Of a stretch of 64,000 nt of DNA, positions 17,010 to 27,989 are shown piece after piece (within the stretch, counting starts at the first letter, position 1; every line of letters starts with the position of its first letter). The position numbers were made by a program, and so were the translations under genes. The stretch is from Alcaligenaceae bacterium CGII-47 (GTDB lineage Bacteria; Pseudomonadota; Gammaproteobacteria; Burkholderiales; Burkholderiaceae_B), in NCBI GenBank assembly GCA_019166125.1, contig JAHTBO010000002.1:188997-252996 (forward strand), written 5' to 3'. The notes under the pieces were generated by a model, which saw only the letters and a list, made by a program, of their open reading frames with translations, did no database searches and was not told the origin of the DNA.

Positions 17010-18974
17010 TCAATCCTGACCCGGCTCCTGAGTGATAAGCTGCTCTCCTTCGGGTGTGATTTTGACACCGAGCGAGCTGCGCATAACTTGCATCACTGAG
17101 CGCTCTTCGGCGCTTCCCCACACCTGGGCAAGCTGTGCAGACAAGCCTTCGAGTGCCGGGTTATCTACCGTGCCGGCCTTGACCGCCTCTACCGACACAA
17201 TTGCATAGCCTTGGGCCAAGGTCACCCCTTGATAGGCAGGCACCTTATTGGCGGGCACCTGAAAGGCAGCATCCAGCACAGGTTTGCTCAGGCCCAACGG
17301 ATTGAGGCGGCTGATCTTTACTGCCTCACCAAAAGACTCGGGAACATCTGGCGTGTCAGTGCGCAGTGTCTTTAACACCCCCTCACCTGCCTGGACGGCA
17401 GCTTGCAAGCTGCGCTCGGTAAGCAACTGGGTACGGATGTGCTCGCTGACCAAGGCCAGCGCTGGGACATGTGCTGGGGTGACGGTATCGACCCGCACCG
17501 CAACCATGGTGTCCGGCGAAATCTCGATCACCCCAGAGTTTTGCTTGTCGGTCAACAATTGGGGGGTATACAACACACTGCGTACCCGCACGTCTCCGAG
17601 CGTCGCAGCATCTGCGGAAGCTGCTGCTGATCCAGCGCCCACCTCATCAGCACTGAGCAGGCGATCCCGAGCGATCCCTGTCGCGTGGCGAACCTCAACA
17701 CCCAGGGCCCGGGCAGCAGGCTCGAGCGACGTGGCATTGTCGTACACCAGACTAGTGAGCTGGGTAGCCATATCGGCGAAACGATCTGCTGCAAGTTGGT
17801 GACGGACTTCGGCCTCGACCTTGGCGCGCGCCTCATCGAAGGTCTCGCCTTTTTCGGCCTGAATATCGTTAGCTATAAATATATGGTAGCCATCCTCACC
17901 CTTGACTGGGTCAGAAATTTCATCCTTTTTGAGGCCGAACACAACTTGCTCCAGGCTTAAGGGCCAGACGCCACGTTGCACCCAACCCAACTCACCGCCC
18001 GAGCGGGCCGTACCGGCGTCCTGAGACTCATTGCGCGCCAATGCAGCAAACCCTGATGCTCCAGCCTCCCGGGCGCGCTTGGCGAGCGCCTGAGCTCTTT
18101 CCAGGGCTTGCTTGCTTGTCTCTTCGGTGGCCCCGGAAGGAACCTTGATCAGTATATGGCTGACATTGACCCGGGCCGGCACCACGTACTTGGATTTGTT
18201 CTGCTCGTAATATCCCTTGAGCTGTGTATCGTCAATCGTTGGGACACTGGCAAGTGCCGCCGCCTCATCAAGCAGAATATATTGAATCGCAACCTGCTCG
18301 GGCAGACGTAGTGCATCCTGGTGGGCTTCGTACCAGGCCTTGATATCCTCGTCGCTGACCTTGATATCCGCCTGATAGTCGCTAGGATCGAAAACACGCA
18401 TACGTACCGTACGCTCTTCGGTCAAAGCCTGTTCGAGTAGATTCAAGACCGATTTAGGCAGACCAGCCGTATCGCCAATAGGCCCCAATACCCGACTGAG
18501 CGCCAGCTCTGCGCGCTGCCCGGCCTCAAAGTCACGCGGCGTCATACCGCTAGAGGCCAAAATTTGGTTATAGCGCTCGGGTGAGAACTGACCATCAACC
18601 TGCAACTGAGGCATCGCGGCAATCGCGCGACGCAAGGCACCGTCCGACACACTGAAACGATCGTTGCTTGCCACCACGATCTGCGTACGCCGATCAATCA
18701 ATTGCTCGAGCAAGGCTCGACGTGCGTCAGGGTTGTCGAGCATGGACGGATCAAAGCGCCCCTGGCTGCTCTCTTGCATCTGCTGCAACTGGTTGCGGCG
18801 GGCCTGGTCAAACTCCTCTTGGGTGACCGAGGACTCGCCCACGCGTGCGATTTCGTGATCGCCTGATACGTAGGTGCTATACCCACTCATGCCGATCAAA
18901 GCAAAGGAAGGAACAATCAACACCAAGAGAATCAATTGCATCAAGCGTTGATGCGTACGAATGAAATCAAACAT
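17010..18974 (-). CDS. ppiD: Periplasmic folding chaperone PpiD (SurA-like/parvulin domain)
   Basis: This 654-residue protein is anchored in the inner membrane by one N-terminal helix (residues about 12-32, LMQLILLVLIVPSFALIGM) and projects into the periplasm. There it helps newly exported proteins leave the Sec translocon. A SurA-type N-terminal chaperone region comes first (EFDQARRNQLQQMQ, RRTQIVVASND). One parvulin domain follows near residues 270-370 (VNVSHILIKVPSGA to KGEDGYHIFIA). The rest forms a long helical C-terminal part. The first residues MFDFIRTHQRLMQ are typical of betaproteobacterial PpiD. The gene converges with spoT with only 2 bases between stops. A short GC hairpin with an A/T run (19028-19049) lies in its leader. 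Confidence 0.93.
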   Translation of the reverse strand: MFDFIRTHQRLMQLILLVLIVPSFALIGMSGYSTYVSGDHEIARVGESSVTQEEFDQARRNQLQQMQESSQGRFDPSMLDNPDARRALLEQLIDRRTQIVVASNDRFSVSDGALRRAIAAMPQLQVDGQFSPERYNQILASSGMTPRDFEAGQRAELALSRVLGPIGDTAGLPKSVLNLLEQALTEERTVRMRVFDPSDYQADIKVSDEDIKAWYEAHQDALRLPEQVAIQYILLDEAAALASVPTIDDTQLKGYYEQNKSKYVVPARVNVSHILIKVPSGATEETSKQALERAQALAKRAREAGASGFAALARNESQDAGTARSGGELGWVQRGVWPLSLEQVVFGLKKDEISDPVKGEDGYHIFIANDIQAEKGETFDEARAKVEAEVRHQLAADRFADMATQLTSLVYDNATSLEPAARALGVEVRHATGIARDRLLSADEVGAGSAAASADAATLGDVRVRSVLYTPQLLTDKQNSGVIEISPDTMVAVRVDTVTPAHVPALALVSEHIRTQLLTERSLQAAVQAGEGVLKTLRTDTPDVPESFGEAVKISRLNPLGLSKPVLDAAFQVPANKVPAYQGVTLAQGYAIVSVEAVKAGTVDNPALEGLSAQLAQVWGSAEERSVMQVMRSSLGVKITPEGEQLITQEPGQD

Positions 18975-19027
18975 GAGTTACCTGCGGGGAGGGCGCAACC
19001 AACAGGGCGCGCACCAGAATTCGAAAT

Positions 19028-19049
19028 AAAAAAGGCGCACACTGTCGCC
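19028..19049 (-). terminator. Possible terminator or attenuator in the ppiD leader
   Basis: GGCG (19046-19049 on the minus strand) and CGCC (19034-19037) bracket an 8-base loop followed by six T residues. The stem is short. No minus-strand gene lies upstream to need a terminator, so it may be an attenuator or the trace of a lost gene. Confidence 0.35.
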
Positions 19050-19183
19050 CTACAAGCCGGGATTACCTAGCAGCAAATTTTTTGAAGTTTACCACTGCTC
19101 ACCTTTAGCGTCGCACGCATCAAACCAGACTAGCGATAAAATCGAAGCTATTGCCACGACTCGCCCCTCTTCAAAGCCCCCCC

Positions 19184-19951
19184 ATGACCCACAATCATCC
19201 AGCCTGGCCCTACCCCGCCATCATCGCGCATCGTGGTGCGGGCCTTCACGCACCCGAGAACACACTCGCCTCGATGCGCCTGGGCGTGCAGCACGGATTC
19301 ACTATGGTCGAGTACGACGTCAAGCTAAGCGCAGATGAAGTACCCATCCTGCTGCACGACGACACGATGGATCGTACATCCAATAGTACGGGGCGAGCCA
19401 GCTCTCTGAGCTTCAGGGAATTATCGAATGTCGACTTTGGGGCCTGGCATGGTGCTGCTTATGCTGGCGAGCCCATCGCGACGCTCTACGCCATTGCCTG
19501 CTTCACCCAGGCCAACGGCGTACACAGCAATATCGAAATCAAACCCAGTACCGGCCAAGAAGCACGCACCGGAGAGCTGGTCGCTGCGCGTGCTGCTGCG
19601 CTGTGGCAACACGCCAACCTGCCACCGCTGCTGTCCTCATTTTCCGAAATCGCCCTAGACGCCGCGCGTGCCGCAAGCCCCCAGCTTCCCCGTGCATTAT
19701 TGATCGAAGGCCCCATCCCCAGAGACTGGCATAATCGAATGCGCGCACTAGGCTGCCAGGGCATCAATATCGACGATCGAGAAACCAGCCGGGAACTCGT
19801 CGAGGAGATTCTGGCTCGGGGATGCACACTGGCTGTCTGGACAGTCAATACCCCACAACGTGCCCGCGAACTGCTGCAGTGGGGCTGTCACGCGATTTTT
19901 ACCGATGACATCACCCGCACCAACCCGAGCGTCATAGGCTCGACCTCTTAG
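19184..19951 (+). CDS. ugpQ: Glycerophosphodiester phosphodiesterase (UgpQ-like)
   Basis: The 255-residue enzyme should hydrolyse glycerophosphodiesters to glycerol 3-phosphate and an alcohol. GDPD-family marks are IIAHRGAGLHAPENT (catalytic His and Glu) near the N-terminus, the metal-binding VEYDVKLSADEVPILLHDDTMDRT with the second catalytic His, and NIEIKPS. The C-terminus has AVWTVNTPQRARELLQWG and ITDD-like FTDDI, all typical of the cytoplasmic UgpQ form. No signal peptide is seen. The start is uncertain: ATG 19184 fits the family but lacks a Shine-Dalgarno sequence, and an in-frame ATG at 19151 lies close to a TAAAAT (19137-19142) that could be a -10 box. rlmJ follows after 8 bases. Confidence 0.9.
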   Translation: MTHNHPAWPYPAIIAHRGAGLHAPENTLASMRLGVQHGFTMVEYDVKLSADEVPILLHDDTMDRTSNSTGRASSLSFRELSNVDFGAWHGAAYAGEPIATLYAIACFTQANGVHSNIEIKPSTGQEARTGELVAARAAALWQHANLPPLLSSFSEIALDAARAASPQLPRALLIEGPIPRDWHNRMRALGCQGINIDDRETSRELVEEILARGCTLAVWTVNTPQRARELLQWGCHAIFTDDITRTNPSVIGSTS

Positions 19952-19959
19952 GAACTGCC

Positions 19960-20835
19960 TTGTTCAGCTACCGTCATGCTTTTCACGCCGCCAACCATGC
20001 CGATGTGCTCAAGCACGCGGTCTTTGCGCAGATCCTCGACTATTACACGCTCAAGGACAATCCGTTCTGGGTGATCGATACGCATGCTGGCGCCGGTCTG
20101 TACGCTTTGGATGGCGAATGGGCCAGCCAAAGCGGCGAGGTCACCGAAGGGCTGGATCGCCTGCTCGATCAGGTCAACCCGCCTGCCTTGATCGAGCGCT
20201 ATCTGAAGACGGTCAAGGCATTCAATCCCGATGGGATTGCTAATATCTACCCTGGCTCACCCTGCCTGGCCTTGCATCTGATGCGCGATCAGGATCGCTT
20301 GCGGCTCTTTGAGCTGCACCCAACCGAGATCGAGGTCCTGAACGAGACCTTGCAGCGCCAGGGTCGCACCACGCTACGGCAGGTCACCACACTACAAGAA
20401 GATGGATTTGAGGGGATCAAACGACTACTGCCACCGCCCTCACGCCGAGGCATTATTTTGATTGACCCGTCCTACGAGGACAAACACGACTACCGAAAGG
20501 TTCTGCGCACCGTCAAGGACGGACTCGCACGTTTTGCCCAAGGATGCTTCGCCATCTGGTATCCACTGGTGCAGCGCACTCAGGCTCATGAACTGGCCCG
20601 CTCACTCGAAAATCTGGATGTGCAGTGGGTGCACGCCTCGCTTACTGTGCATAAGCCAAGCGCTGACGGTGTGGGCCTGCACGGCAGCGGGATGTTTGTT
20701 ATCAACCCGCCCTGGACATTACAAGCCGAGTTAACTCAAGCACTGCCCTGGCTTACAAAAAAACTCGCCCAGGATAATCAGGCAAAGTTTTCGCTTACGC
20801 ATCATCAGATGAACTGCTCGCCTTCACGCAAATAG
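19960..20835 (+). CDS. rlmJ: 23S rRNA (adenine(2030)-N6)-methyltransferase RlmJ
   Basis: RlmJ methylates A2030 of 23S rRNA. The 291-residue protein starts [20 protein letters not shown] after a TTG initiator, which is the family N-terminus. AdoMet binding is seen in [14 protein letters not shown]. The catalytic motif is [11 protein letters not shown], where the usual DPPY reads DPSY, a conservative change that probably preserves activity. The C-terminus [13 protein letters not shown] is also conserved. The gene was once called comJ/yhiR for a role in using DNA as a nutrient. It starts 8 bases after the phosphodiesterase gene and overlaps the convergent pseudouridine synthase gene by 31 bases at the 3' end, so neither can have an ordinary terminator there. 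Confidence 0.93.
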   Translation: MFSYRHAFHAANHADVLKHAVFAQILDYYTLKDNPFWVIDTHAGAGLYALDGEWASQSGEVTEGLDRLLDQVNPPALIERYLKTVKAFNPDGIANIYPGSPCLALHLMRDQDRLRLFELHPTEIEVLNETLQRQGRTTLRQVTTLQEDGFEGIKRLLPPPSRRGIILIDPSYEDKHDYRKVLRTVKDGLARFAQGCFAIWYPLVQRTQAHELARSLENLDVQWVHASLTVHKPSADGVGLHGSGMFVINPPWTLQAELTQALPWLTKKLAQDNQAKFSLTHHQMNCSPSRK

Positions 20836-21539
20836 CGCCATTGTCCTACGGGCAGGTCACCCAGTCCGACCCGACCCATCCGCACACGTTTGAGTCCGAC
20901 CACACGTAAACCGACCTGTTCGCACATCCGCCTGATCTGGCGTTTTTTTCCCTCGTGCAGAACGAAATGCAACTGGTCCTCATTTTGCCAGGCGACCTGG
21001 GCGGGACGCAGCTGGGCACCATCGAGCATCAGACCGTGATTTAGCAAACTCAGGCCATTGCTAGTGATACGCCCCTCGACGCGCACCAAATATTCCTTTT
21101 CAATGTCTGAATCGTCACTAATGAGCTGACGCGCAATCCGCCCATCCTGAGTGAGCACCAGCAAGCCTTGCGAGTCGATATCCAGTCGACCGGCGGGTGC
21201 CAAGCCACGCAGGTGCCTGGGATCAAATGGCTGCGTGCCACGCGCACCGCGATACTGGGTCTGCGACTGAATCAGTGAAGCGGCCGTCTTATAGCCTTTA
21301 TCGGACAAATGCGAGACATAGCCCACTGGCTTATTCAGGATGATCGTGACCTTATTGGTCTGATTACGCGATGCCTGACGCTCGAGCGTAATCGCGGCAT
21401 TAGGCGCTGCCTTAGTGCCCAATTCACTGACCACTGCGCCATCCACCCTCACCCAACCGCGTTCAATATAGGCATCCGCCTCACGCCTGGAACACAGGCC
21501 GCGTTGCGCCATTAACTTAGAAATTCGTACGAGTTCCAT
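20805..21539 (-). CDS. RsuA-family rRNA pseudouridine synthase (RluF/RluB-like)
   Basis: A 244-residue enzyme that isomerises a uridine in ribosomal RNA. An S4 RNA-binding domain opens the protein ([31 protein letters not shown]), and the catalytic domain carries the conserved Asp in [30 protein letters not shown] and [25 protein letters not shown] complete the RsuA/RluB/E/F pattern. The S4 domain argues against RluE. RluF is the closest by general look, but the exact target base cannot be fixed from the sequence. It lies 9 bases after glnB on the same strand, so the two may be co-transcribed. Confidence 0.88.
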   Translation of the reverse strand: MELVRISKLMAQRGLCSRREADAYIERGWVRVDGAVVSELGTKAAPNAAITLERQASRNQTNKVTIILNKPVGYVSHLSDKGYKTAASLIQSQTQYRGARGTQPFDPRHLRGLAPAGRLDIDSQGLLVLTQDGRIARQLISDDSDIEKEYLVRVEGRITSNGLSLLNHGLMLDGAQLRPAQVAWQNEDQLHFVLHEGKKRQIRRMCEQVGLRVVGLKRVRMGRVGLGDLPVGQWRYLREGEQFI

Positions 21540-21548
21540 GATTCTGCT

Positions 21549-21985
<437 letters not shown>

Positions 21986-21994
21986 CTGCCCACT

Positions 21995-23419
21995 ATGCCT
22001 AACACCCCACTCTCTTCGCACAATCAGTTCGACAATAAATCCCAAGCCTGGTCGGCACGTTTTTCCGAGCCAGTGTCCGAGCTCGTCAAGCGCTACACCG
22101 CGTCGGTCAATTTCGACCAACGCATGGCACATTTTGATATTCAGGGCTCGCTCGCGCATGCAGATATGCTGGCCTCGATTGGCATCATCAGCGCGCAGGA
22201 TCTCACCGAGATCCAGCGAGGTATGGGTCAGATCACCCAAGAAATCGAGGCCGGTCAGTTTAATTGGTCCCTGGATCTCGAGGACGTACACCTAAACATC
22301 GAAAAACGATTGGTCGAATTGATTGGCGACGCGGGTAAGCGCCTGCACACGGGCCGCTCGCGCAACGATCAGGTCGCCACCGACATACGTCTGTGGTTGC
22401 GCCATGAGGTGGATACCTCCAGCAATTTACTGCGCATCTTACGCCATAAACTCGCACAATTGGCCTTGCAGCACGCGGATACAATCATGCCTGGGTTCAC
22501 CCACCTTCAGGTCGCCCAGCCCATCACGTTTGGCCATCATCTGCTTGCCTATGCTGAAATGTTCGGACGCGACGCCGAGCGCCTGGCCGACTGCCGTCGG
22601 CGCATCAATCGTCTACCGTTGGGCGCCGCTGCCCTGGCGGGCACCAGTTACCCGATCGACCGCGAGCGCGTCGCCCGCACGCTGGCATTCGATTCAGTAT
22701 GTCGCAATTCCCTGGATGCCGTATCGGATCGCGACTTTGCCATCGAATTCTGCGCAGCCGCCGCGCTCATCATGATGCACATCTCGCGCTTGTCCGAGGA
22801 ATTGGTGCTCTGGATGAATCCACGTATCGGGTTTATTGATTTGGCGGATCGCTTTTGTACTGGCAGCTCGATCATGCCCCAGAAAAAAAACCCAGACGTC
22901 CCTGAGCTGGCGCGCGGCAAGACCGGACGCGTCTATGGCCACCTGACTGCACTACTGACGCTTATGAAGGGCCAGCCCCTGGCCTACAACAAGGACAACC
23001 AAGAGGACAAAGAGGGGCTGTTCGATGCCGCCGATACCATCCGCGATACCTTGACCATTTTTGCCGACATGATCGGTGGCATTCAGGTTAACGCTGACGC
23101 CATGCGGGCTGCCGCCTTACAGGGCTATGCCACGGCGACCGATCTGGCCGACTATCTCGTCAAAAAAGGCGTGCCATTTCGGGATGCCCATGAGACCGTT
23201 GCCCTGGCTGTGCGGCACTGCGAGACACAGCAATGTGACCTCGCTGATCTCACGCTGGCCACCCTACAGAGTTTTCACGCCCTCATTGACACAGATGTCT
23301 TTGAGGTGCTGACACTGGAAGGATCGGTTGCAGCACGCCGCCATATCGGCGGCACAGCGCCAGAGCGTGTACGCATTGAGGCTCAGTGCATCCTCGACGA
23401 AAAGCAATCGAACGACTAG
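21995..23419 (+). CDS. argH: Argininosuccinate lyase
   Basis: ArgH cleaves argininosuccinate to arginine and fumarate, the last step of arginine synthesis. The protein has 474 residues and the full family text: [13 protein letters not shown] at the N-terminus, [29 protein letters not shown], and the superfamily signature [12 protein letters not shown] with the catalytic Ser. A start at ATG 21995 is chosen because the 14-codon extension upstream (TTG 21953) contains the promoter -10 box and does not look like family sequence. No Shine-Dalgarno sequence is present. Its stop codon and that of convergent rlmD share the palindrome CTAG. Confidence 0.97.
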   Translation: MPNTPLSSHNQFDNKSQAWSARFSEPVSELVKRYTASVNFDQRMAHFDIQGSLAHADMLASIGIISAQDLTEIQRGMGQITQEIEAGQFNWSLDLEDVHLNIEKRLVELIGDAGKRLHTGRSRNDQVATDIRLWLRHEVDTSSNLLRILRHKLAQLALQHADTIMPGFTHLQVAQPITFGHHLLAYAEMFGRDAERLADCRRRINRLPLGAAALAGTSYPIDRERVARTLAFDSVCRNSLDAVSDRDFAIEFCAAAALIMMHISRLSEELVLWMNPRIGFIDLADRFCTGSSIMPQKKNPDVPELARGKTGRVYGHLTALLTLMKGQPLAYNKDNQEDKEGLFDAADTIRDTLTIFADMIGGIQVNADAMRAAALQGYATATDLADYLVKKGVPFRDAHETVALAVRHCETQQCDLADLTLATLQSFHALIDTDVFEVLTLEGSVAARRHIGGTAPERVRIEAQCILDEKQSND

Positions 23420-24744
23420 CGGTCTGAATCAAAAACCGCGATTGATTCGACGTGGCCCGTGTGCGGAAACATATTTACCACTCCCACCGCACTTAGCCGC
23501 CATCCGCCTGTATTGCACAAAATACCCGCATCACGAGCGAGTGTCGCGGGGTTGCAAGAGACCATCACAATACGCCGGGGGCGCTCATCGGACGACAGTG
23601 CTGCCAGCGCTTGGGACAGCGCCATAGCGCCCTCACGCGGCGGATCGATCAGCATCCGATCGAAATGACCGAGGCTCTTTAACCAGGCCTCATCGATCTC
23701 AAATAAATTCAGACAGGCAAACGAGGTGCGCTTACTCAGATTTTGACGCGCTGCATCCTCGCAGGCACGCTGCACGAGCGTGGCGCTGCCCTCTATGCCC
23801 ACGACCTCACGGGCAACCGTTGCCAGCGGAAGACTGAAGTTGCCCAGACCGCAAAACATATCCGCTACCCGATCATCAGGCTGAACATCAAGCAAGGACA
23901 AAGCACGCGAAATCAACACGCGATTGACGAACGGATTGACTTGGGTGAAATCCATGGGCCGATAATGCATGCGCAAGCCGTACTCCGGCAAGCTATAGGC
24001 CAAGGCATCCAGATCCGCTGGATTGAGCGGATAAGCCGTATCCGGCCCCTTGGGCTGCAACCACCAACACACATCGTACTGGGCGCCAAAGGCACGCAGG
24101 CACGCCAGATCAGCATCAGTCAAGGGATCCAGATGACGCAAGGATAAAACGGTCACCTGGTCACCCACCGCGACCTCGATTTGCGGAATTTTCTCGGGGC
24201 AAGATAAGCTGCCGATCAGATCCCGCAGTGGCAGGAGCAAGGCTGAAACATGGGGCGGCAACACCAGGCAGGAACGGATATCAGCAACATAGCTACTGTG
24301 CCGCTCACGAAATCCAACCAATGCCCCCCCTTTTTTGTACACATAGCGCGCTGATAAGCGGGCCCGATAACGATATCCCGATGAGGGTCCGTGCAGCGGG
24401 GGCAAAATCATGCCTGGCCGGACTTTACCGATATGCGCTAGCGCATCCTCTAGGCCACGTTGCTTGATCGCCACTTGCGCGGCGGGTTCCAGGTGCTGCA
24501 TGGCGCAGCCCCCACAGACACCGAAATGAGGACAGGGAGGCACGACACGCTGCGAGGAGGCTCGAAGCACCTGCTCACAGCGGGCTCGATCATAAGAGCG
24601 TTTGCTGCGCCCTACGCGTGCGAGCACACGTTCGCCAGGTAAGGCGCCTTCGACAAAAATGACCTTGCCATCATGATGCGCAACCCCCTGGCCTTCTAGG
24701 TCCAGCGACTCAATTTCCAGCTCTAGCAACGGCGAATCAGACAT
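23416..24744 (-). CDS. rlmD: 23S rRNA (uracil(1939)-C5)-methyltransferase RlmD
   Basis: The 442-residue enzyme methylates U1939 of 23S rRNA using AdoMet. An N-terminal TRAM domain (residues about 5-60) is followed by the iron-sulfur cysteine cluster [11 protein letters not shown] near residue 75. The AdoMet fold follows ([23 protein letters not shown]). The catalytic cysteine is in [12 protein letters not shown] near 400. These features separate RlmD from TrmA, which lacks the cluster. The ATG lies within the last 8 bases of the upstream exonuclease gene, showing coupling in the surE-pcm-nlpD-exonuclease-rlmD run. Confidence 0.95.
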   Translation of the reverse strand: MSDSPLLELEIESLDLEGQGVAHHDGKVIFVEGALPGERVLARVGRSKRSYDRARCEQVLRASSQRVVPPCPHFGVCGGCAMQHLEPAAQVAIKQRGLEDALAHIGKVRPGMILPPLHGPSSGYRYRARLSARYVYKKGGALVGFRERHSSYVADIRSCLVLPPHVSALLLPLRDLIGSLSCPEKIPQIEVAVGDQVTVLSLRHLDPLTDADLACLRAFGAQYDVCWWLQPKGPDTAYPLNPADLDALAYSLPEYGLRMHYRPMDFTQVNPFVNRVLISRALSLLDVQPDDRVADMFCGLGNFSLPLATVAREVVGIEGSATLVQRACEDAARQNLSKRTSFACLNLFEIDEAWLKSLGHFDRMLIDPPREGAMALSQALAALSSDERPRRIVMVSCNPATLARDAGILCNTGGWRLSAVGVVNMFPHTGHVESIAVFDSDR

Positions 24745-25516
24745 GATCCCACGCCGTCATATATTCCTTCCAATGCACAGCATCACTGGCCGACAACGTA
24801 TCGCGCACCAACTGTACCTCGGCCTCATAGGCCGGCGCATCCAGTTCACCCTTGATCAGACGGTAGCGACAATACACCAACCAGGTGTTGACCACATCCG
24901 TCTCGCAATAGGCGCGGATCTCGTCGCGCTGACCCGCCTGCCAGGCCTTCCATACCTGGCTACCATCCATGCCGAGCTTGCCAGGAAAACCACAGAGTTT
25001 GGCCAGATCATCGAGCGGGGCATTCGCACGCCCGTTGAACTTGGCGAGGACATCCATCAGATCAACATGACGGTTATGGTAGCGGTTCAGATAATTATTG
25101 AATTTGAAATCCCGATCATCCTCGCCGGCGTCCCAATAGCGCGCAGCCACCACGCTATGGATCAGGGAACGGTAATGCAGGACAGGCAGATCGAATCCTG
25201 AACCATTCCAGCTCACCAGGATTGGGGTGTAATGTCCGATCGTCTTGAAAAAACTGTTAATCAACACCGCCTCGGCATCATCTGCCTGACCTAGCGTGCG
25301 CACCCGGAATCCTTGGTCATCACGAAACACGCAGCCAATTACAGCAATTTTTTGTAGATGCAGAGGCAGGAAGTCATTGCCATGGCTCTCGCGGCGTGCC
25401 GCGAGAGCCTCTTCGATCAGATCTGTGTCGCTATAGGCAGCCCACTGGGGGTTGAGGCGACGCAGGCCTTCGGCATCAGGAATGGTTTCGAGGTCGAAGA
25501 CCAGCGTTGGAATCAT
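24737..25516 (-). CDS. Predicted PolB-like 3'-5' exonuclease
   Basis: The 259-residue protein matches the stand-alone 3'-5' exonuclease family related to the proofreading domain of DNA polymerase B. Motif I is [10 protein letters not shown] at the N-terminus with the metal-binding Asp and Glu. Motif II is [19 protein letters not shown] with an Asp. Motif III is [17 protein letters not shown], with a final Asp. The tract [26 protein letters not shown] is typical of the family. No polymerase domain is present. Its cellular job is unproven; repair or RNA turnover are both possible. It overlaps nlpD by ATGA at its start and rlmD by 8 bases at its end. Confidence 0.85.
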   Translation of the reverse strand: MIPTLVFDLETIPDAEGLRRLNPQWAAYSDTDLIEEALAARRESHGNDFLPLHLQKIAVIGCVFRDDQGFRVRTLGQADDAEAVLINSFFKTIGHYTPILVSWNGSGFDLPVLHYRSLIHSVVAARYWDAGEDDRDFKFNNYLNRYHNRHVDLMDVLAKFNGRANAPLDDLAKLCGFPGKLGMDGSQVWKAWQAGQRDEIRAYCETDVVNTWLVYCRYRLIKGELDAPAYEAEVQLVRDTLSASDAVHWKEYMTAWDHV

Positions 25517-26322
25517 CGCGCGGGCAGGTAGGATAAGGGGTTGACAGGTGTCCCCCGGCGACGAACTTCAAAATGCAGACGTGGTGAAGTCGTATCAGAC
25601 TGTCCGATCGTCGCGATCTTGGCGCCTTTTTTGACGGTATCACCGGTCTTGACGAGTAGCGATTGATTATGTGCATAGGCGGTGATAAAGCCGTTGGTGT
25701 GGCCCAATAAAATCAGATTACCCAAGCCGCGCACCCCGTTCCCTGCATACATGACCTTGCCATCCGCAGCAGCCTGCACCGGCGCGCCGATTGCGCCTTC
25801 GATGTCGATGCCCTTTGTATTGTCGTTGAACCCCTGGATGATCTTGCCACTGGCTGGCCACCCCCAACTGATCAGACCCGCATCGCTCGCACGTTGTCCG
25901 GCTTGGCTGCTCGTGTCGACCTTAGGTTGCTCGATCGTTGTGATGGGTATCGGTGTCGCGGCCGATGTCGCCGCCGCAGTAGAGCCCGAGCTTACCGCTG
26001 TGCCACCATCGATGCGCAGAACCTGGCCAACCGCCAATTGGCTTGGGTTGGTGATGTTGTTGAGCTGACTTAAGCGCGCCACATCCATACTGTGCGCCTG
26101 TGCGATCTGATACAGCGTATCGCCGGGCTTCACCACATAAGTGCCAGAGGCCTGAGCGGTGGCACCCCGATTAGATTGATCTGCGACCGGCGCGGGTGCG
26201 GTGCGTGATGCGCAACCCGCCAACAAGGACGTGGCGACAATGGCAACAAGAATCAGCGGACGCAGGCCTGGCCGATGGGGGGTAAAAAGAGGCGTATCGA
26301 TGATAGACGTCTCTGCATGCAT
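25513..26322 (-). CDS. nlpD: Murein hydrolase activator NlpD (LysM + degenerate LytM)
   Basis: A 269-residue outer-membrane lipoprotein with signal and lipobox LLAGC near residue 37. One LysM peptidoglycan-binding domain follows (GTYVVKPGDTLYQIAQAH to VGQVLRI), then a Ser/Thr/Ala/Pro-rich linker and a C-terminal LytM/M23 domain. In the latter the first zinc-binding histidine of active M23 enzymes is missing (NDNTKGIDIEG), as in E. coli NlpD. It is thus expected to activate the amidase AmiC at the division site rather than cut peptidoglycan itself. It lies in surE-pcm-nlpD order. rpoS, which commonly follows nlpD in proteobacteria, is absent here. Confidence 0.92.
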   Translation of the reverse strand: MHAETSIIDTPLFTPHRPGLRPLILVAIVATSLLAGCASRTAPAPVADQSNRGATAQASGTYVVKPGDTLYQIAQAHSMDVARLSQLNNITNPSQLAVGQVLRIDGGTAVSSGSTAAATSAATPIPITTIEQPKVDTSSQAGQRASDAGLISWGWPASGKIIQGFNDNTKGIDIEGAIGAPVQAAADGKVMYAGNGVRGLGNLILLGHTNGFITAYAHNQSLLVKTGDTVKKGAKIATIGQSDTTSPRLHFEVRRRGTPVNPLSYLPAR

Positions 26323-26336
26323 AGAATTCTCCTACT

Positions 26337-27131
26337 TCAGATCTGCGTGCCCGGACGCAGCGGTACAAATCGAACACTCTCCAACTCGGCACGCTGCCAG
26401 GTCGATACACTCGTGCGCTCTATCAGAATCAATTTCTGTCTGGTCGTGCCTTCAGGAGCAATAAGGCGCGCCCCAACAGCGAGTTGTTCGAGCAGAGCTT
26501 CAGGGATTTTAACCCCTGCGGCCGCCACGACAATTCCATCAAATGGTACAGCATGCGCCAAGCCCACCATGCCATCACCAAAAGATAAACGTATCCGCCC
26601 TGGCGCGTGACAACGGGCGAGGTTTTCACGCGCCTGATCATACAGACCACGCACACGTTCAATAGCGTAGACCTCTGGTACGAACTGAGCAAGGATTGCC
26701 GCCTGATAGCCGCAACCAGCCCCCACCTCGAGCACGCGCGCGGGCCGACGGCCTTGGCTCATCATCGACAACATATACGCGACGACCCAGGGCTGAGAAA
26801 TCGTTTGGCCAAAGCCAATCGGCAAAGCCGCATCCTCATAGGCCCGGCTCGCCAGACCCTGATCAACAAAAACATGGCGCGGCACGGCCTGCATGGCACC
26901 CAGCACCCGATCGTCAACGATTCCCTGTTCACGCAAACGGGCGACCATCACGCCGCGCTGACGCTCTGAATTCAATCCCATGTTTGAGGAGGCTTCGGGC
27001 GTCGGTGCCGCCATCTGCGGGACGGGTAGTTCAAAGGGGCGCGGCACATTCATCCGGGTGTTGCTATTGGCGGGTGAATAGCCTGCCGGCAACGTCGCGC
27101 TACGAATAAAAGGGTGCTTTATCTTGGACAT
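26337..27131 (-). CDS. pcm: Protein-L-isoaspartate O-methyltransferase
   Basis: Pcm methylates isoaspartyl residues that form as proteins age, starting their repair. The catalytic part begins near residue 55 ([22 protein letters not shown]). It carries [19 protein letters not shown], the AdoMet motif [15 protein letters not shown], and the [14 protein letters not shown] segment. At 264 residues it has an N-terminal extension of about 50 residues rich in Pro, Asn and Ser over the E. coli form; the extension has no signal peptide and is probably flexible. A shorter product from an internal ATG ([10 protein letters not shown], about residue 51) is possible. It overlaps the end of surE by 13 bases and precedes nlpD. 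Confidence 0.94.
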   Translation of the reverse strand: MSKIKHPFIRSATLPAGYSPANSNTRMNVPRPFELPVPQMAAPTPEASSNMGLNSERQRGVMVARLREQGIVDDRVLGAMQAVPRHVFVDQGLASRAYEDAALPIGFGQTISQPWVVAYMLSMMSQGRRPARVLEVGAGCGYQAAILAQFVPEVYAIERVRGLYDQARENLARCHAPGRIRLSFGDGMVGLAHAVPFDGIVVAAAGVKIPEALLEQLAVGARLIAPEGTTRQKLILIERTSVSTWQRAELESVRFVPLRPGTQI

Positions 27132-27886
27132 AAAGACCCTGCCCAGTCCTGAACAGCAGCAATCCCTTCATGATGCGTCAAATCAAGCCGCAAAGGCGTC
27201 AAGGAGACGGCATTGTGTTCTATAGCGCCAAAATCCGTACCTTCCAGTCCATCGAATGCACGCCCCACGGGACCAATCCAATACACGGGCTCGCCATAGG
27301 GCGTGGTGCTCTTGATGACCGGCTCGGCCGGATGACGCCGGCCCAGCCGTGTTGTCTGAAACCCGGATAGCGCCCGATATGGCACAGCCGGAATATTCAC
27401 ATTCAATAGTAAAGCGCCTTCCAGGGGGTGCTGCGCATAGTGCGCAACTAATTCCTGGGCAACTTGTACCGCTGTCTCTAGGTGCGTCCAATTGCGCTCT
27501 ACCAAAGAGAGTGCCAGCGACGGAACACCAAACAGGAATCCTTCTGAGGCGGCAGCGACCGTGCCGGAGTACAAGGTATCCTCACCCATATTTGCACCGT
27601 TATTGATTCCAGACACCAGCAGATCCGGACGAAAATCCAATAATCCTGTCAGCGCAATGTGGACGCAATCTGAAGGCGTACCGTTGACAAAGTAAAAGCC
27701 ATTAGGCGCCTGGCGCACGGATAAAGGGCGACGCAAGGACAAGGAGTTGGAGGCACCACTGCAATTTGTCTCGGGCGCCACGACGGTGATCTCGCCCAGG
27801 CTGCTCAAGCCATGCACCAGCGCCTCGATCCCGGGCGCGTTATAACCATCATCGTTTGATACCAGAATACGCACAACCCTTCCCAT
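27119..27886 (-). CDS. surE: 5'/3'-nucleotidase SurE
   Basis: SurE is a metal-dependent survival nucleotidase that dephosphorylates nucleoside monophosphates and short polyphosphate. The 255-residue protein has the [19 protein letters not shown]-terminus with the metal-binding DD pair, then [15 protein letters not shown] and the [19 protein letters not shown] motif. The ATG at 27886 gives four extra residues (MGRV). An alternative is the GTG at 27874, where GGAAGG lies just 3 bases upstream; that matches the normal family start but with tight spacing. It begins the surE-pcm-nlpD-exonuclease-rlmD run and is divergent from plsY. Confidence 0.95.
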   Translation of the reverse strand: MGRVVRILVSNDDGYNAPGIEALVHGLSSLGEITVVAPETNCSGASNSLSLRRPLSVRQAPNGFYFVNGTPSDCVHIALTGLLDFRPDLLVSGINNGANMGEDTLYSGTVAAASEGFLFGVPSLALSLVERNWTHLETAVQVAQELVAHYAQHPLEGALLLNVNIPAVPYRALSGFQTTRLGRRHPAEPVIKSTTPYGEPVYWIGPVGRAFDGLEGTDFGAIEHNAVSLTPLRLDLTHHEGIAAVQDWAGSLCPR

Positions 27887-27989
27887 GTATAAATCAAACC
27901 GGACGTAGCGAATTGTACCTGTGGATTTTGATGATTTGGATCCATGCCGTTAGAATGGCCTCCATATCCATCATACCGGCCGCCTTGTC

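Noticed and set aside
19050-19150. A tRNA gene upstream of ppiD
   Set aside because: No T-arm sequence, no anticodon stem and no CCA end could be found on either strand.
24743-25201. 152-codon plus-strand frame
   Set aside because: Antisense to the PolB-like exonuclease, whose metal-binding motifs are intact; no independent support.
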